From: Rhodanobacteraceae bacterium
GTDB taxonomy: Bacteria > Pseudomonadota > Gammaproteobacteria > Xanthomonadales > SZUA-5
Assembly (NCBI GenBank): GCA_024234055.1
Contig: JACKOW010000016.1
Span: forward strand, 1 to 64,000
DNA length: 64,000 bases
Direction of reading: 5' to 3'
Below are positions 17,376 to 25,567 of this stretch, piece by piece (the first letter of the stretch is position 1; every line of letters begins with the position of its first letter). The notes under the pieces were generated by a model. That model had not been told where the DNA came from. It worked only from the letters and a program-made list of their open reading frames with translations, and did no database searches. The position numbers and the translations under genes were made by a program.

Positions 17376-19262
17376 CTACGGTGGCGGTTTGCTCGCTGCG
17401 GCACCCTCGTCGCACTCGAAATCGTCTGCGCCCACGGCCCGGCACTGCGGCGGATAGCCCTGTGCGCGCCAGTAGGCCGGTACCCCCATGCGTTCCAGAA
17501 TGCGCTTGAAGGCCGGTGACGCGCGCAGGCCTTCGTATACCGGGTCCCAGTGCTCGATGGTGGTGGAGGTCAAGTACTCGGTCTCTGCCGCCACCGGGTA
17601 GTCACGCAGTATCAGGCCCCACCAGAATGGTCCCCGGGGGTTGACCGGATGGCGCTTGATCAGCGCGCGGGTATCAGGCGGCGCTTTGCCCGTGGTGATC
17701 AGCGCGACCACGGCCTGCTGGATCTCGACCGGCCAGTCCTGTTCACGCATCAGCAGACGTGCAGCGAAGGTATCGCCGCGACGAATCAGGGCTTCCACGA
17801 AACTGTTGCCGCGGTTGCGGCTGAAACCCCGGGCCATGCCTTGTTCGTACAGGCGCAGTCCGGCATCGGTGTCGCCCTGGTAGAGAAGGCCAACGGCCTT
17901 CCAGCGCAGGCAGTTCTCGTAGGCCGGATCGATGGCCAGGCAGGCGTCGAAATCAGCGACGGCGCGCTCGAGAAAACCCAGAGTGACCCAGTCTATACCG
18001 CGCCAGAGAAAGGCCGTGGCATTGCGGGGATCGGCTTCGATGGCGCGGTCCAGCAGCTTGAGTGCGTTGGCAAAATCGATGGGCATCGCATTGGCGATCA
18101 CCAGTGAGCGCGCGGCCCACGGCATCGACAGCGTGGGGTCGAGGGCCAGCGCACGCTCGGCCGCCTGCGTGGACCGGGTCAGCAGCGCAGGCTGGTCCAG
18201 GCCCGGGTAGCTGTTGGACCAGTCCACGATCACCGCGCTGACCGCGGCCAGGCCTTCCCAGCCGCGGGCAAAGTTCGGGTCCAGCGCCACCGCACGTTCG
18301 AACAGGCGCACCGATTCGTCCAGTCGGGTGCGGGCGATGAACAGCTCGCGGCCCTTGAGATAGAGCTGGTAGGCATCCAGATTGGCGGTGTCGGCGCGCA
18401 CCTGCACCACCGGCTGCGCATCGCCGACGCCCAGTGTGCCGCGCAAGGCGCCGACGATGGCCTTGGCGATCTCGTCCTGGATGGCAAAGATGTCAGTCAG
18501 CTCGCGGTCAAAGGTTTCCGACCACAGATGACGGTCGCTCGCGGTATCGATCAACTGCGCGGTGATGCGCACCCGGTTGCCGGACTTGCGCACGCTGCCT
18601 TCCAGCACATGCCTTACCTTCAGCTCCGCGCCGATCGCCGTGGCGCTCAACTCACGTCCCTTGTAGGCGAAGGAGGAGGTGCGCGAAGCCACGCTCAGTC
18701 CCTCGACGCGCACCAGCACATTGAGCAGCTCTTCCGAGATGCCGTCGGAGAAGTACTCGTTGTCGGCATCGGCGCTCATGTTGACGAAGGGCAGCACGGC
18801 GATCGAATTCGGGTCGGTCTTGGTCTCCGTACCGGCAGGCGGCGGTGCATCAGCAACCGTTGCGGTGGTAGCCGATGCCGGCTGAGCGACGGACTCGGAC
18901 CCAGCCCCTGGCCGCTCCCTCGGCCAATACCGATCCGCCGCAATCACCGCGATCAATGCCAGCAAACCGGCGAAGATCAGCCGGTCCATGCGCTGTCCGG
19001 TCTGGCTGGCGATGGATTGCGCTGGCGTCACCTCGGCATCGCGCTTGAGCCCCTCGGGAGTCAGTTCGAACACCCAGCTGAACACCAGAGCGGGAATGAA
19101 GCCGATGGCCAGCAACACCACCAGCGCCTGCAGCACCCAATCGGGGGTGTGGAAGATCGGCAGCAGGGTCTCGGCGATCTGGATGATCAGCCAGGCACCG
19201 ACCAGATACAGCCCGGCCATGCGGAAGACGTTGCGACGCTTGAGTTCGGCCAGAAGGCTCAT
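17376..19262 (-). CDS. Head-TM-TolB-TPR protein, A-type
   Basis: 628 residues. Head SLLAELKRRNVFRMAG, membrane helices about 17-37, 43-65 and 92-112, TolB-like domain (about 153-275; IAVLPFVNMSADADNEYFSD, VLEGSVRKSGNRVRI, LWSETFDRELTDIF), then TPR (FERAVALDPNFARGWEGLA). The C-terminal A-type tail is present (YW-RAQGYPPQC-x10-C). The ATG at 19262 is chosen because it starts the conserved head and overlaps the TGA of the DUF6090-like gene as ATGA; the open frame continues upstream but lacks family sequence. It is the last gene of a four-cistron overlapping operon beginning at 22064. Confidence 0.85.
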   Translation of the reverse strand: MSLLAELKRRNVFRMAGLYLVGAWLIIQIAETLLPIFHTPDWVLQALVVLLAIGFIPALVFSWVFELTPEGLKRDAEVTPAQSIASQTGQRMDRLIFAGLLALIAVIAADRYWPRERPGAGSESVAQPASATTATVADAPPPAGTETKTDPNSIAVLPFVNMSADADNEYFSDGISEELLNVLVRVEGLSVASRTSSFAYKGRELSATAIGAELKVRHVLEGSVRKSGNRVRITAQLIDTASDRHLWSETFDRELTDIFAIQDEIAKAIVGALRGTLGVGDAQPVVQVRADTANLDAYQLYLKGRELFIARTRLDESVRLFERAVALDPNFARGWEGLAAVSAVIVDWSNSYPGLDQPALLTRSTQAAERALALDPTLSMPWAARSLVIANAMPIDFANALKLLDRAIEADPRNATAFLWRGIDWVTLGFLERAVADFDACLAIDPAYENCLRWKAVGLLYQGDTDAGLRLYEQGMARGFSRNRGNSFVEALIRRGDTFAARLLMREQDWPVEIQQAVVALITTGKAPPDTRALIKRHPVNPRGPFWWGLILRDYPVAAETEYLTSTTIEHWDPVYEGLRASPAFKRILERMGVPAYWRAQGYPPQCRAVGADDFECDEGAAASKPPP

Positions 19263-20032
19263 CGGCCGAGCTCCTCGCCGATACGCCGGGCGAGCTGTTC
19301 GGCGGACACCTGATGGTGGCTGATCAGCACGGTCATCACCTCCAGGTTGGTGATCCAGAATCGCAGCTCGGACAGCAGCCTGGGGTCCGCGAGGTAGCTG
19401 TCCAGCACCACTTGAGCCGCGGACTCCGGCATCGGCGATTCGCATGCGATCAGCACTTGTTCGTCTGCACCGGGCGTCTGGTGGCAGCTTTGCCAGATCC
19501 AGTCCGAGGCCACCCTCGGCGTGAGTCCGCGTACCAGCTTGCGGTATTCGGGCTCGGTCCGAAACAGGAAATTCGCGGCGGGACCAGCGCCTCTGACATA
19601 GTAATCGGCCAGCGCGGTGCGCAGGTCCGCACTGCGAAACAAGCCGAGCTCGCCGGCACTGACCAGTTCCCGGTAAGTGGTGTCCATCGGCACGTAGGGA
19701 AACAACTGGCTGGCCTGATAGAACGACAGCAGGGTCTGCCATGCCGAGCCTTCGCGTTTCTCGCCGGTTTCGGCATAACGAATGGCGACGCGCCCGTGAT
19801 CGGCGACCTCCCGCCAGAACACGACGCGCCGCTGAAGCGATCCGCGATCGCTTTCCAGGTCGCTGGCGATGCGCTCGAGGTTCTCCTGTGCCCGTTGTGC
19901 GTCGTTTCTCGACTCGTTCCAGTTGGCCACCTGGATACCGAGAAACACGCCGACGACCAGCAGCACAAACTCGATGCTGATCGCGGTCCAGTTCTGTTCG
20001 CGCAGATTGTGGGCGAAGTGGCGAAGGATCAC
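19259..20032 (-). CDS. DUF6090-like single-pass membrane protein
   Basis: 257 residues starting with GTG. An N-terminal amphipathic stretch (ILRHFAHNLREQNW) leads into one membrane helix (about 18-36; ISIEFVLLVVGVFLGIQVAN) followed by WNE, as in the DUF6090 family, then a helical soluble domain predicted outside the membrane (DLESDRGSLQRRVVFWREVADHG ... MDTTYRELVSAGELGLFRSADLR). Function of the family is unknown. It overlaps the 42-residue head gene upstream (GTGA) and the TPR gene downstream (ATGA), so its expression is tied to the paralog array. Family call rests on the helix-plus-WNE pattern and length. Confidence 0.75.
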   Translation of the reverse strand: MILRHFAHNLREQNWTAISIEFVLLVVGVFLGIQVANWNESRNDAQRAQENLERIASDLESDRGSLQRRVVFWREVADHGRVAIRYAETGEKREGSAWQTLLSFYQASQLFPYVPMDTTYRELVSAGELGLFRSADLRTALADYYVRGAGPAANFLFRTEPEYRKLVRGLTPRVASDWIWQSCHQTPGADEQVLIACESPMPESAAQVVLDSYLADPRLLSELRFWITNLEVMTVLISHHQVSAEQLARRIGEELGR

Positions 20033-20157
20033 GGCGCCAGCTCCTCGGTCAGCCGATATATGCGTTCCGCTGTCTGCGACGCGACCGACGCGCTGGCCGA
20101 CACCTCGGAGGCCATGCGTATGACATTACGGCGCTTGAGTTCGGCGAGGAACGACAT
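20029..20157 (-). CDS. 42-residue head-only member of the TPR family
   Basis: A mini-gene missed by length filters. ATG at 20157 lies two bases after the stop of the 20160 gene, and its TGA overlaps the GTG of the DUF6090-like gene. The protein starts MSFLAELKRRNVIRMA, the family head, then jumps directly to ASVASQTAERIYRL, which matches the segment just before TM3 in sister proteins (SIASQTGQRMDRL), and ends TEELAP. It is thus a head with TM1-TM2 removed in frame and truncated before TM3. No membrane helix remains. It may be a decay product kept for coupling, or a soluble peptide competing for whatever binds the head. Confidence 0.6.
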   Translation of the reverse strand: MSFLAELKRRNVIRMASEVSASASVASQTAERIYRLTEELAP

Positions 20158-20159
20158 GT

Positions 20160-22064
20160 TCATGAGCGCTCCGGACAGGACAGATGCCGACCTTCCGCAG
20201 CATCGATGGGCGCACAGCCGCGCGGATAGCCATGGCTGTCCCAGTATTCCACCCGTCCTCGGGACTGCATCAGTCGAAAATAGCGCGGGTCTTCCCGCAG
20301 CCAGCGCATGGCGGGCAACCAGGCGGTATTGATGATGACCCAGGCGCTGGTCTGACCGGACTCGACCAGCTTGAAGGCACGATCGCCGCCGTCGAACATC
20401 ACCGACTCCAGCAACAATGATGAGCCGAGTCCGTAGATTTCGGCTGGCGCATCCAGCGCCGACTGCAGATAGTCCTGCTCACGCGCTGGATTCTGCAGGG
20501 CCATCAGCAGGCCGGCAGACTGTGCGCGCTCGGAAGCGAATCGATCGCCGAACAGCGGCAGCATCGCCGCGACCAGCTCGGCGGCGGCGGCGCGGTCGCC
20601 GGCGTACAGCCTATCGGCGGCCAGGAAATTTCCCCATACGGCCAGACCATTCAGTTCGACGGCCCGCAGCACCAGTTCGGCGCCCTCGGTCCGGCGCCCT
20701 TCGATGGCCAGCGCCAGTCCGAGCACGCCGCTGTTGATGCCCACCATGGGTTCGAGCTGCAACGCGCTCTCCAGCAATGGCAGCGCCCGATCAAGGTAGC
20801 CCAACTCCAGCCAGATCAGGGCCAACCACAGCTTTGGCGTGGTGTCTGGTGTGGGCAGCGCTGCCGAGCGTTCCATCAGGCGGATGCCTTCGGCCACCCG
20901 GCCCGGCGTGTCGGAGTCGATGGTCAGCCGGCCCTTGAGGGCGACTGCGATCGGCATGTCCGACTTCAGTGCCATGGCCCGGTCGACGGCCGGACCGGCC
21001 AGCGGCGCGATCTCCGATCGACGCAGCTCGGTGGCATAGTTGGTGTTGCCGATCAACCAGTAGGCAGCCGCCAGATAGGCCCAGGCTTCGGCGAAATCCG
21101 GGTCGCGCTCGACCGCAAAGCGCAGATCCTCAATGGCCGGATCCAGTTCCGAACGCTGATAGAAGCGCGAGCGCCCGTGCAGGTAGCGCTGGTAGGCCTC
21201 CATGTTCCGCGTGGGGGCATCCACCTTGACCTCGCGGGCGCCGAGGATGTCCTTCAGCGCGGTGGTGATGGCGCCAGCGATTTCTTCCTGTACCAGGAAA
21301 ATGTCGTCCAGATCGCGCTGATAGGTCTGCGTCCACAGGTGGGCGTCGCTGCCGGCTTCAATCAACTGCGCGGTGATACGCACCTGATTGCCCTGCTTGC
21401 GTACCGAACCCTCCAGCACATGATGCACTCCCAATAGCCGGGCAATCTCCGGAATGGGCGTGTCCTTGCCCTTGAAGGAGAAGGCGGAAGTGCGTGAGGC
21501 GACCTTGAGGCCGTCGATGCCGGCGAGAATGTTCAGCAGTTCTTCGGAGATGCCGTCAGCGAAGTATTCGTTGTCGGGATCGGAGCTCATGTTGACGAAG
21601 GGCAGCACCGCAATGGAACGGCTGTCGTTGCCGTCCGCCACTGCGTCAACCGGCGCCACCCGCAGCGACTGCGCGGCCGCTGCGGTTTCGAGTGAGGCTG
21701 GCGGCGCTTCGGTTCTGGTTCCGGGCCAGTAGCGATCGGCCGCCATCAGTGCCACCACGGCCAGCAGTCCGACAGCGATCAGCAGGTCCATGCGCCGTCC
21801 TGTCTGCGGCGCCATCGACTGCCCCGGCGCCAGCTCGGCATCGCGCCTGATGCCCTCGGGAGTCAGCTCGAAGATCCAGCTGAACACCAGTGCCGGAATG
21901 AAGCCGATGGCCAGGAACACCACCAGCGCCTGCAGCACCCAGTCGGGGGTGTGGAAGATCGGCAGCAGCGTCTCGGCGATCTGGATGATCAGCCAGGCGC
22001 CCACCAGATACAGCCCGGCCATGCGGAAGACGTTGCGGCGCTTGAGTTCGGCGAGCAGTTGCAA
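20160..22064 (-). CDS. Head-TM-TolB-TPR protein, A-type
   Basis: 634 residues, TTG start. Head QLLAELKRRNVFRMAG; membrane helices 17-37, 43-65 and 92-112; ELTPEGIRRD loop; TolB-like domain 150-270 (IAVLPFVNMSSDPDNEYFAD, GLKVASRTSAFSFKGKDTPI, HHVLEGSVRKQGNQVRI, LWTQTYQRDLDDIF); TPRs to about 600; tail YWDSHGYPRGC-x10-C. The paired cysteines fit a periplasmic C-terminus. First gene of an operon followed after two bases by the 42-residue head gene, then the DUF6090-like gene and another A-type copy. The shared promoter (22101-22129) lies 37 bases upstream. Confidence 0.85.
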   Translation of the reverse strand: MQLLAELKRRNVFRMAGLYLVGAWLIIQIAETLLPIFHTPDWVLQALVVFLAIGFIPALVFSWIFELTPEGIRRDAELAPGQSMAPQTGRRMDLLIAVGLLAVVALMAADRYWPGTRTEAPPASLETAAAAQSLRVAPVDAVADGNDSRSIAVLPFVNMSSDPDNEYFADGISEELLNILAGIDGLKVASRTSAFSFKGKDTPIPEIARLLGVHHVLEGSVRKQGNQVRITAQLIEAGSDAHLWTQTYQRDLDDIFLVQEEIAGAITTALKDILGAREVKVDAPTRNMEAYQRYLHGRSRFYQRSELDPAIEDLRFAVERDPDFAEAWAYLAAAYWLIGNTNYATELRRSEIAPLAGPAVDRAMALKSDMPIAVALKGRLTIDSDTPGRVAEGIRLMERSAALPTPDTTPKLWLALIWLELGYLDRALPLLESALQLEPMVGINSGVLGLALAIEGRRTEGAELVLRAVELNGLAVWGNFLAADRLYAGDRAAAAELVAAMLPLFGDRFASERAQSAGLLMALQNPAREQDYLQSALDAPAEIYGLGSSLLLESVMFDGGDRAFKLVESGQTSAWVIINTAWLPAMRWLREDPRYFRLMQSRGRVEYWDSHGYPRGCAPIDAAEGRHLSCPERS

Positions 22065-22100
22065 GGGCTTACTCTCGGCCAGCGCGGGATGGAAGCGGCG

Positions 22101-22129
22101 ATCTTACCTTGCCGACGTTCCTGGTGAGC
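22101..22129 (-). promoter_or_regulatory. Paralog-specific promoter, copy 2
   Basis: Minus strand: GCTCAC (22129-22124), 17 bases, TAAGAT (22106-22101) inside GGCAAGGTAAGATC, 37 bases before the TTG start of the 20160-22064 gene. Same core and spacing as the copies at 13911 and 27711. Confidence 0.65.
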
Positions 22130-22190
22130 CTGGGCAGCTGGAAAATGGCCGGGATTGGCCGACAACATGGATGCGCGAGGTCCTGACTGG

Positions 22191-22265
22191 GTCGCCGAGT
22201 TGCAATCGGCAGCTTTTGGTGGCCGGGCCCAACATCAACGGCGTCGAGTGCAACTCGGCGATCCC
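22191..22265. repeat. Hairpin repeat CGCCGAGTTGCA...TGCAACTCGGCG, copy 1
   Basis: A 75-base element with exact 12-base complementary arms and a conserved interior (CGGCAGCTTTTGG, CATCAAC). A related element lies at 27799-27868, again upstream of a TTG-start family gene, and its 3' half recurs at 38029-38064 upstream of the 36083 gene. Confidence 0.75.
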
Positions 22266-22438
22266 GAAACACGGTTTGAGTAGGGCCAGAGACTCGTTGA
22301 CTGCGATCAAGCACCGGGGTCAGAGGTCAGGGCACTCTGGGGTCTGTGAGGGAGCTCACACCAAGCCGCTATCAAGCATGTGTCGCCCAGCAGCGCTGGG
22401 TCCAGTGCAGACACCCAGCGTGACCGATGGAGGGTCTG

Positions 22439-25411
22439 ATGGACAGCCGACTTCCCAACCAATTGCGCTCGATCCTGCTGTCCGCCATGGCGTTGGCGGC
22501 GCTTGCCCTGTTTCTTGCAGCAGCGCCAGTTCGAGCGGCAGGGGGCGAGCTCCAGCGCGCGCTTGTGCTCATCAAGGCCGAGCAGTTCAAGGAGGCTCTG
22601 CCGCTGCTGGATGGGGCTATCACTGCCGACCCCAACAACGCTTCCGCCTACCTGCTGCGTGGCATTGTGCGTGTAGAACTGAAACAGTGGGACCCGGCGC
22701 TCGCCGACTACGAAGCCGCCCTGCGGCTGGACCCGAACAACGCAGAGGCGCTTTACCGGCGCGGCTACTGGTGGGCAGCGGACGGCAAAGATCGCAAGGC
22801 CCTGGCTGATTACGACCGCGCGATCCGGCTCGCCCCGGGCAGCGCACGTTATTTGTACGCACGGGCAACGGCTTACGAGCGTCTGCGGGACTGGCGGCGG
22901 GCGGCGGATGCCTACGCCGAGGTGCTGGTCGCCGACCCGGGACACGCAGCCGCCGCGCGTGACTTGGAGGACGCGCGCGCGCATCTCGGGCAGTCGGCAA
23001 CAGCGGCCACCACTGTGGGCTCCGCTGCGCCCGTGACATCGCCGGTGGCTGCGCCTGCTGTACCCGTGCCCGCACCCGCCGGGCAAGCTGCTGCAATGGT
23101 GCCCGCTGCTGCCGAAGCCGCCGGCGGCGAGCCGGCCGAGGTGCTCACGCGGGTGCTTACGGCTCAGGCACGAGGCGACCTGGCCGCGCTCGAGCGCGAG
23201 TGGGATCTGGACGCGGTCGGAGCAGAGGCTGCGCGCTTGCAGCGGGCGCGGCTGAAAGCGGCCGCCGCGAGCCTGCGCATCGACGAGTTCCGGATGCGCG
23301 TGCGCGCCACGATGTTGTCGACCGACGGCAGCCTGGCCACGGTGCGCGCCGAAGTCAGCTTCCGTGTCAGTCACAACTCGGGGATCTCGCATTGGGACAA
23401 TGGTGTCCTCGGCGTGCTGCGCCGCTCTGGCGCAGGCAAGCCCTGGATCGTCATCGGCGTCGTGCCCGACGAACTGCTCAACAACGAGCTCGCCGAGCGT
23501 GCCGACCGGCAGGCAAGATGGGAGCCGCAGCCGCGCCATCCCGCAAGCCCACAGCCTGCGAGCGCTCACGTCCACAATGGCGCCGCCGGTCGCGGCGCGG
23601 GACTGCTGGTGAGCGGCGTGCTCGCGGCCAGTCTGGCGGCAGGCCCCCAGGCTGGCGGGGGCTCCGCGCAGCCGATCACCTATGCCGAGCTCAATCGCAA
23701 CATCGACGCCGCCATGAATCGCGACTTCGGTGTCACCGAACTCAAGTTCTACATGAACAGCTTGAATACCGGAATCGGCCAGGTGCCAGGGGCGGGCGAC
23801 GTCGCGTCGTGGTTCTACCAGGCCGGCGACACTGGCTGGAACTCGATTGAGGTGCTCGGCGAGACCATGAAGCACGGGTTCACCAGAATTGGCGCGTTGA
23901 AGGTCGCGCAGGTGTTTGCCGGCGTCGTGCAGATGGCGGTCGAGTTCGTGCCCGCGGCAGACGGCATCTCCGACGCGCTGCAGTACAAGCTTGAGTCGAT
24001 CACCGCCAACGCCGAGATTCGCCGCTCCATCTACCATCTCAAGCACGACCTGGAGACCGGCCGCTTGAAGCCCGCCGGCGCGCGCCTGCGTCTGGCCGAC
24101 GGTGTGAAGTACCCGCCCGGGGTTCGGGTCAGCGTCGAGAGTGCTGCTGACGCCTTGATCGATCCGTCGAACCCGAAATCGGTGGGGGTCAGCTACGAGG
24201 GTGGTCTGGTCGGGGTGGTCGTCACGACTCCCGAGTTGCTCATCCGCGCGGCGCCGCGCCTGCATTTCGAGGTGGTCGCGCAGGTGGTCATCGACCCCGG
24301 CTCGCTGCGTTACGAGGCCTTCGATGACCGCGTGGCGAAGCTTGTCGGCGCGGTGCAACGCGGTAGCAAGTGGGTGGTCCCGGTTCTGATCGGTCGCCAG
24401 GCCGCGGCCGATGCCAGCACCGGCACTGCCATCCTGGCCGATTTCCAGCGTGCGCGTCTGCAACTGGAGCAGGGCATTCATCCGGACAGCGCGGCGACCT
24501 GGGCATGGCAGCCGTGTCGCGGCACCCAGCGCCTCGCCGTGCGCCTTGCCGACGGCTCCAGCACGCTCCCGGCTACGGTCCGGAACGCCTTTCTCGACCG
24601 GCTCAGTGGCTTGGCCGTGGTTGACAGTCGCGGGCAGCGCCTGGAGCGGATCGCGATAGGCCCGGGCGAGTCTTTGACTGGTCTGAAGCTGATCGGCATC
24701 GACCCGAGTGGCACCAGCCCGAATCTGACCCAATTCGTCCGCAGGCGCTTTGCTTGCGTCGAGTTGAGCGCACCCGACAGCGCGGTGGTTGCCGCGAGCG
24801 GTGGCCGCGACGTGTTTTCGCTTGCTGCCGCTGGCCCGGGAAGCACCAGCCTGGGGGTGCGCGTCAGCGGGGATCAGGGCAAGCCGGATCTGGTGCTCGA
24901 CCTGCCGATCGTGGTCACCGGTGGCAGCGGCGGCTGGCGCCTGGTCGAGGTGCGCCGCTCCGACAACGAACTCCCGACTGTCCTCAACCATCGCCAGAAG
25001 GCGTCGTTCTCCGACACCGGCCTGTCGGTGACCTGCGGTGCGACCGTCACCCTGCCCGACGCCGACAAGGAACCCTCCGAGTGGCCACGGGTGGGTTACG
25101 ACGCCGAGGTGCGAGTGAATTGGGGCAAGATTCCCGACAACCTGGTGGTGGGCCAGACCGTAAGCGTCTCGGCCTCGGTGAGCCGGCGCTTCGAGCCCAC
25201 CTCGGGTTGGCTCGGCGACCCGCCGCCTGCCTATGTGCGAATCTCGCTACCTCGTGTCGCGGATGCCACGGGTGAGGCCGGCCGCGACGCCAGCGCCAGC
25301 TTCGTGGTGCCAGAACCACGTGCGGGCAGCACGCTCGAACTCGGTCTCTCGGCCGGAGGCTGCAGCTCGAATTCCCGGAGGGTGTTCGTCTACAGCCCCG
25401 TTGGTGGGTAG
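22439..25411 (+). CDS. Large secreted TPR protein
   Basis: 990 residues. Signal peptide (about 1-29; LLSAMALAALALFLAAAPVRA), then at least four TPR units (about 33-165; PLLDGAITADPNNASAYLLRG, YEAALRLDPNNAEALYRRG, YDRAIRLAPGSARYLYARA). A Pro/Ala linker (about 180-220) leads to a large C-terminal region without a recognised family; it includes a small-residue hydrophobic stretch (GRGAGLLVSGVLAASLAAG, about 385-405) and beta-rich segments with possible Ig-like folds (VGQTVSVSASVSRRF). A GGAGGG ribosome site favours ATG 22439 over the ATG at 22427. It diverges from the TPR operon and so may share its control. Function unknown. Confidence 0.75.
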   Translation: MDSRLPNQLRSILLSAMALAALALFLAAAPVRAAGGELQRALVLIKAEQFKEALPLLDGAITADPNNASAYLLRGIVRVELKQWDPALADYEAALRLDPNNAEALYRRGYWWAADGKDRKALADYDRAIRLAPGSARYLYARATAYERLRDWRRAADAYAEVLVADPGHAAAARDLEDARAHLGQSATAATTVGSAAPVTSPVAAPAVPVPAPAGQAAAMVPAAAEAAGGEPAEVLTRVLTAQARGDLAALEREWDLDAVGAEAARLQRARLKAAAASLRIDEFRMRVRATMLSTDGSLATVRAEVSFRVSHNSGISHWDNGVLGVLRRSGAGKPWIVIGVVPDELLNNELAERADRQARWEPQPRHPASPQPASAHVHNGAAGRGAGLLVSGVLAASLAAGPQAGGGSAQPITYAELNRNIDAAMNRDFGVTELKFYMNSLNTGIGQVPGAGDVASWFYQAGDTGWNSIEVLGETMKHGFTRIGALKVAQVFAGVVQMAVEFVPAADGISDALQYKLESITANAEIRRSIYHLKHDLETGRLKPAGARLRLADGVKYPPGVRVSVESAADALIDPSNPKSVGVSYEGGLVGVVVTTPELLIRAAPRLHFEVVAQVVIDPGSLRYEAFDDRVAKLVGAVQRGSKWVVPVLIGRQAAADASTGTAILADFQRARLQLEQGIHPDSAATWAWQPCRGTQRLAVRLADGSSTLPATVRNAFLDRLSGLAVVDSRGQRLERIAIGPGESLTGLKLIGIDPSGTSPNLTQFVRRRFACVELSAPDSAVVAASGGRDVFSLAAAGPGSTSLGVRVSGDQGKPDLVLDLPIVVTGGSGGWRLVEVRRSDNELPTVLNHRQKASFSDTGLSVTCGATVTLPDADKEPSEWPRVGYDAEVRVNWGKIPDNLVVGQTVSVSASVSRRFEPTSGWLGDPPPAYVRISLPRVADATGEAGRDASASFVVPEPRAGSTLELGLSAGGCSSNSRRVFVYSPVGG

Positions 25412-25484
25412 CGTCCGTGACGATGAGCATTGGTCGCTCAGACGCATTTGATCGGGTGCCCCTGCTCCGGATTGAGCACCCACC

Positions 25485-25512
25485 AGAGCGGCGCCGCAGG
25501 CGCGGCGCCCTC
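25485..25512. repeat. GC-rich 28-base repeat, copy 2
   Basis: Identical over 28 bases to 17167-17194. It sits in the 156-base gap between convergent genes (22439-25411 and 25568-27673), where it may act as a hairpin. Confidence 0.7.
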
Positions 25513-25567
25513 CACCAGCGCCTTGAAGCCGCCGCTCGGCCGCCGCAGCCTCCTTGCGCCTCAGCTG

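Larger units (their letters stand above)
22065..22438. other. Divergent intergenic region with hairpin repeat
   Basis: 374 bases between the TTG-start A-type gene (minus) and the secreted TPR gene (plus). Besides the conserved promoter it holds a hairpin element at about 22191-22265, whose arms CGCCGAGTTGCA (22193-22204) and TGCAACTCGGCG (22249-22260) are exact complements. No further gene seen. The plus-strand promoter was not identified. Confidence 0.6.

Noticed and set aside
22307..24991. 894-residue open frame on the minus strand
   Set aside because: Antisense to the secreted TPR gene, which has a signal peptide, TPR motifs and a ribosome site; the antisense translation is low complexity and results from GC-rich codon bias.
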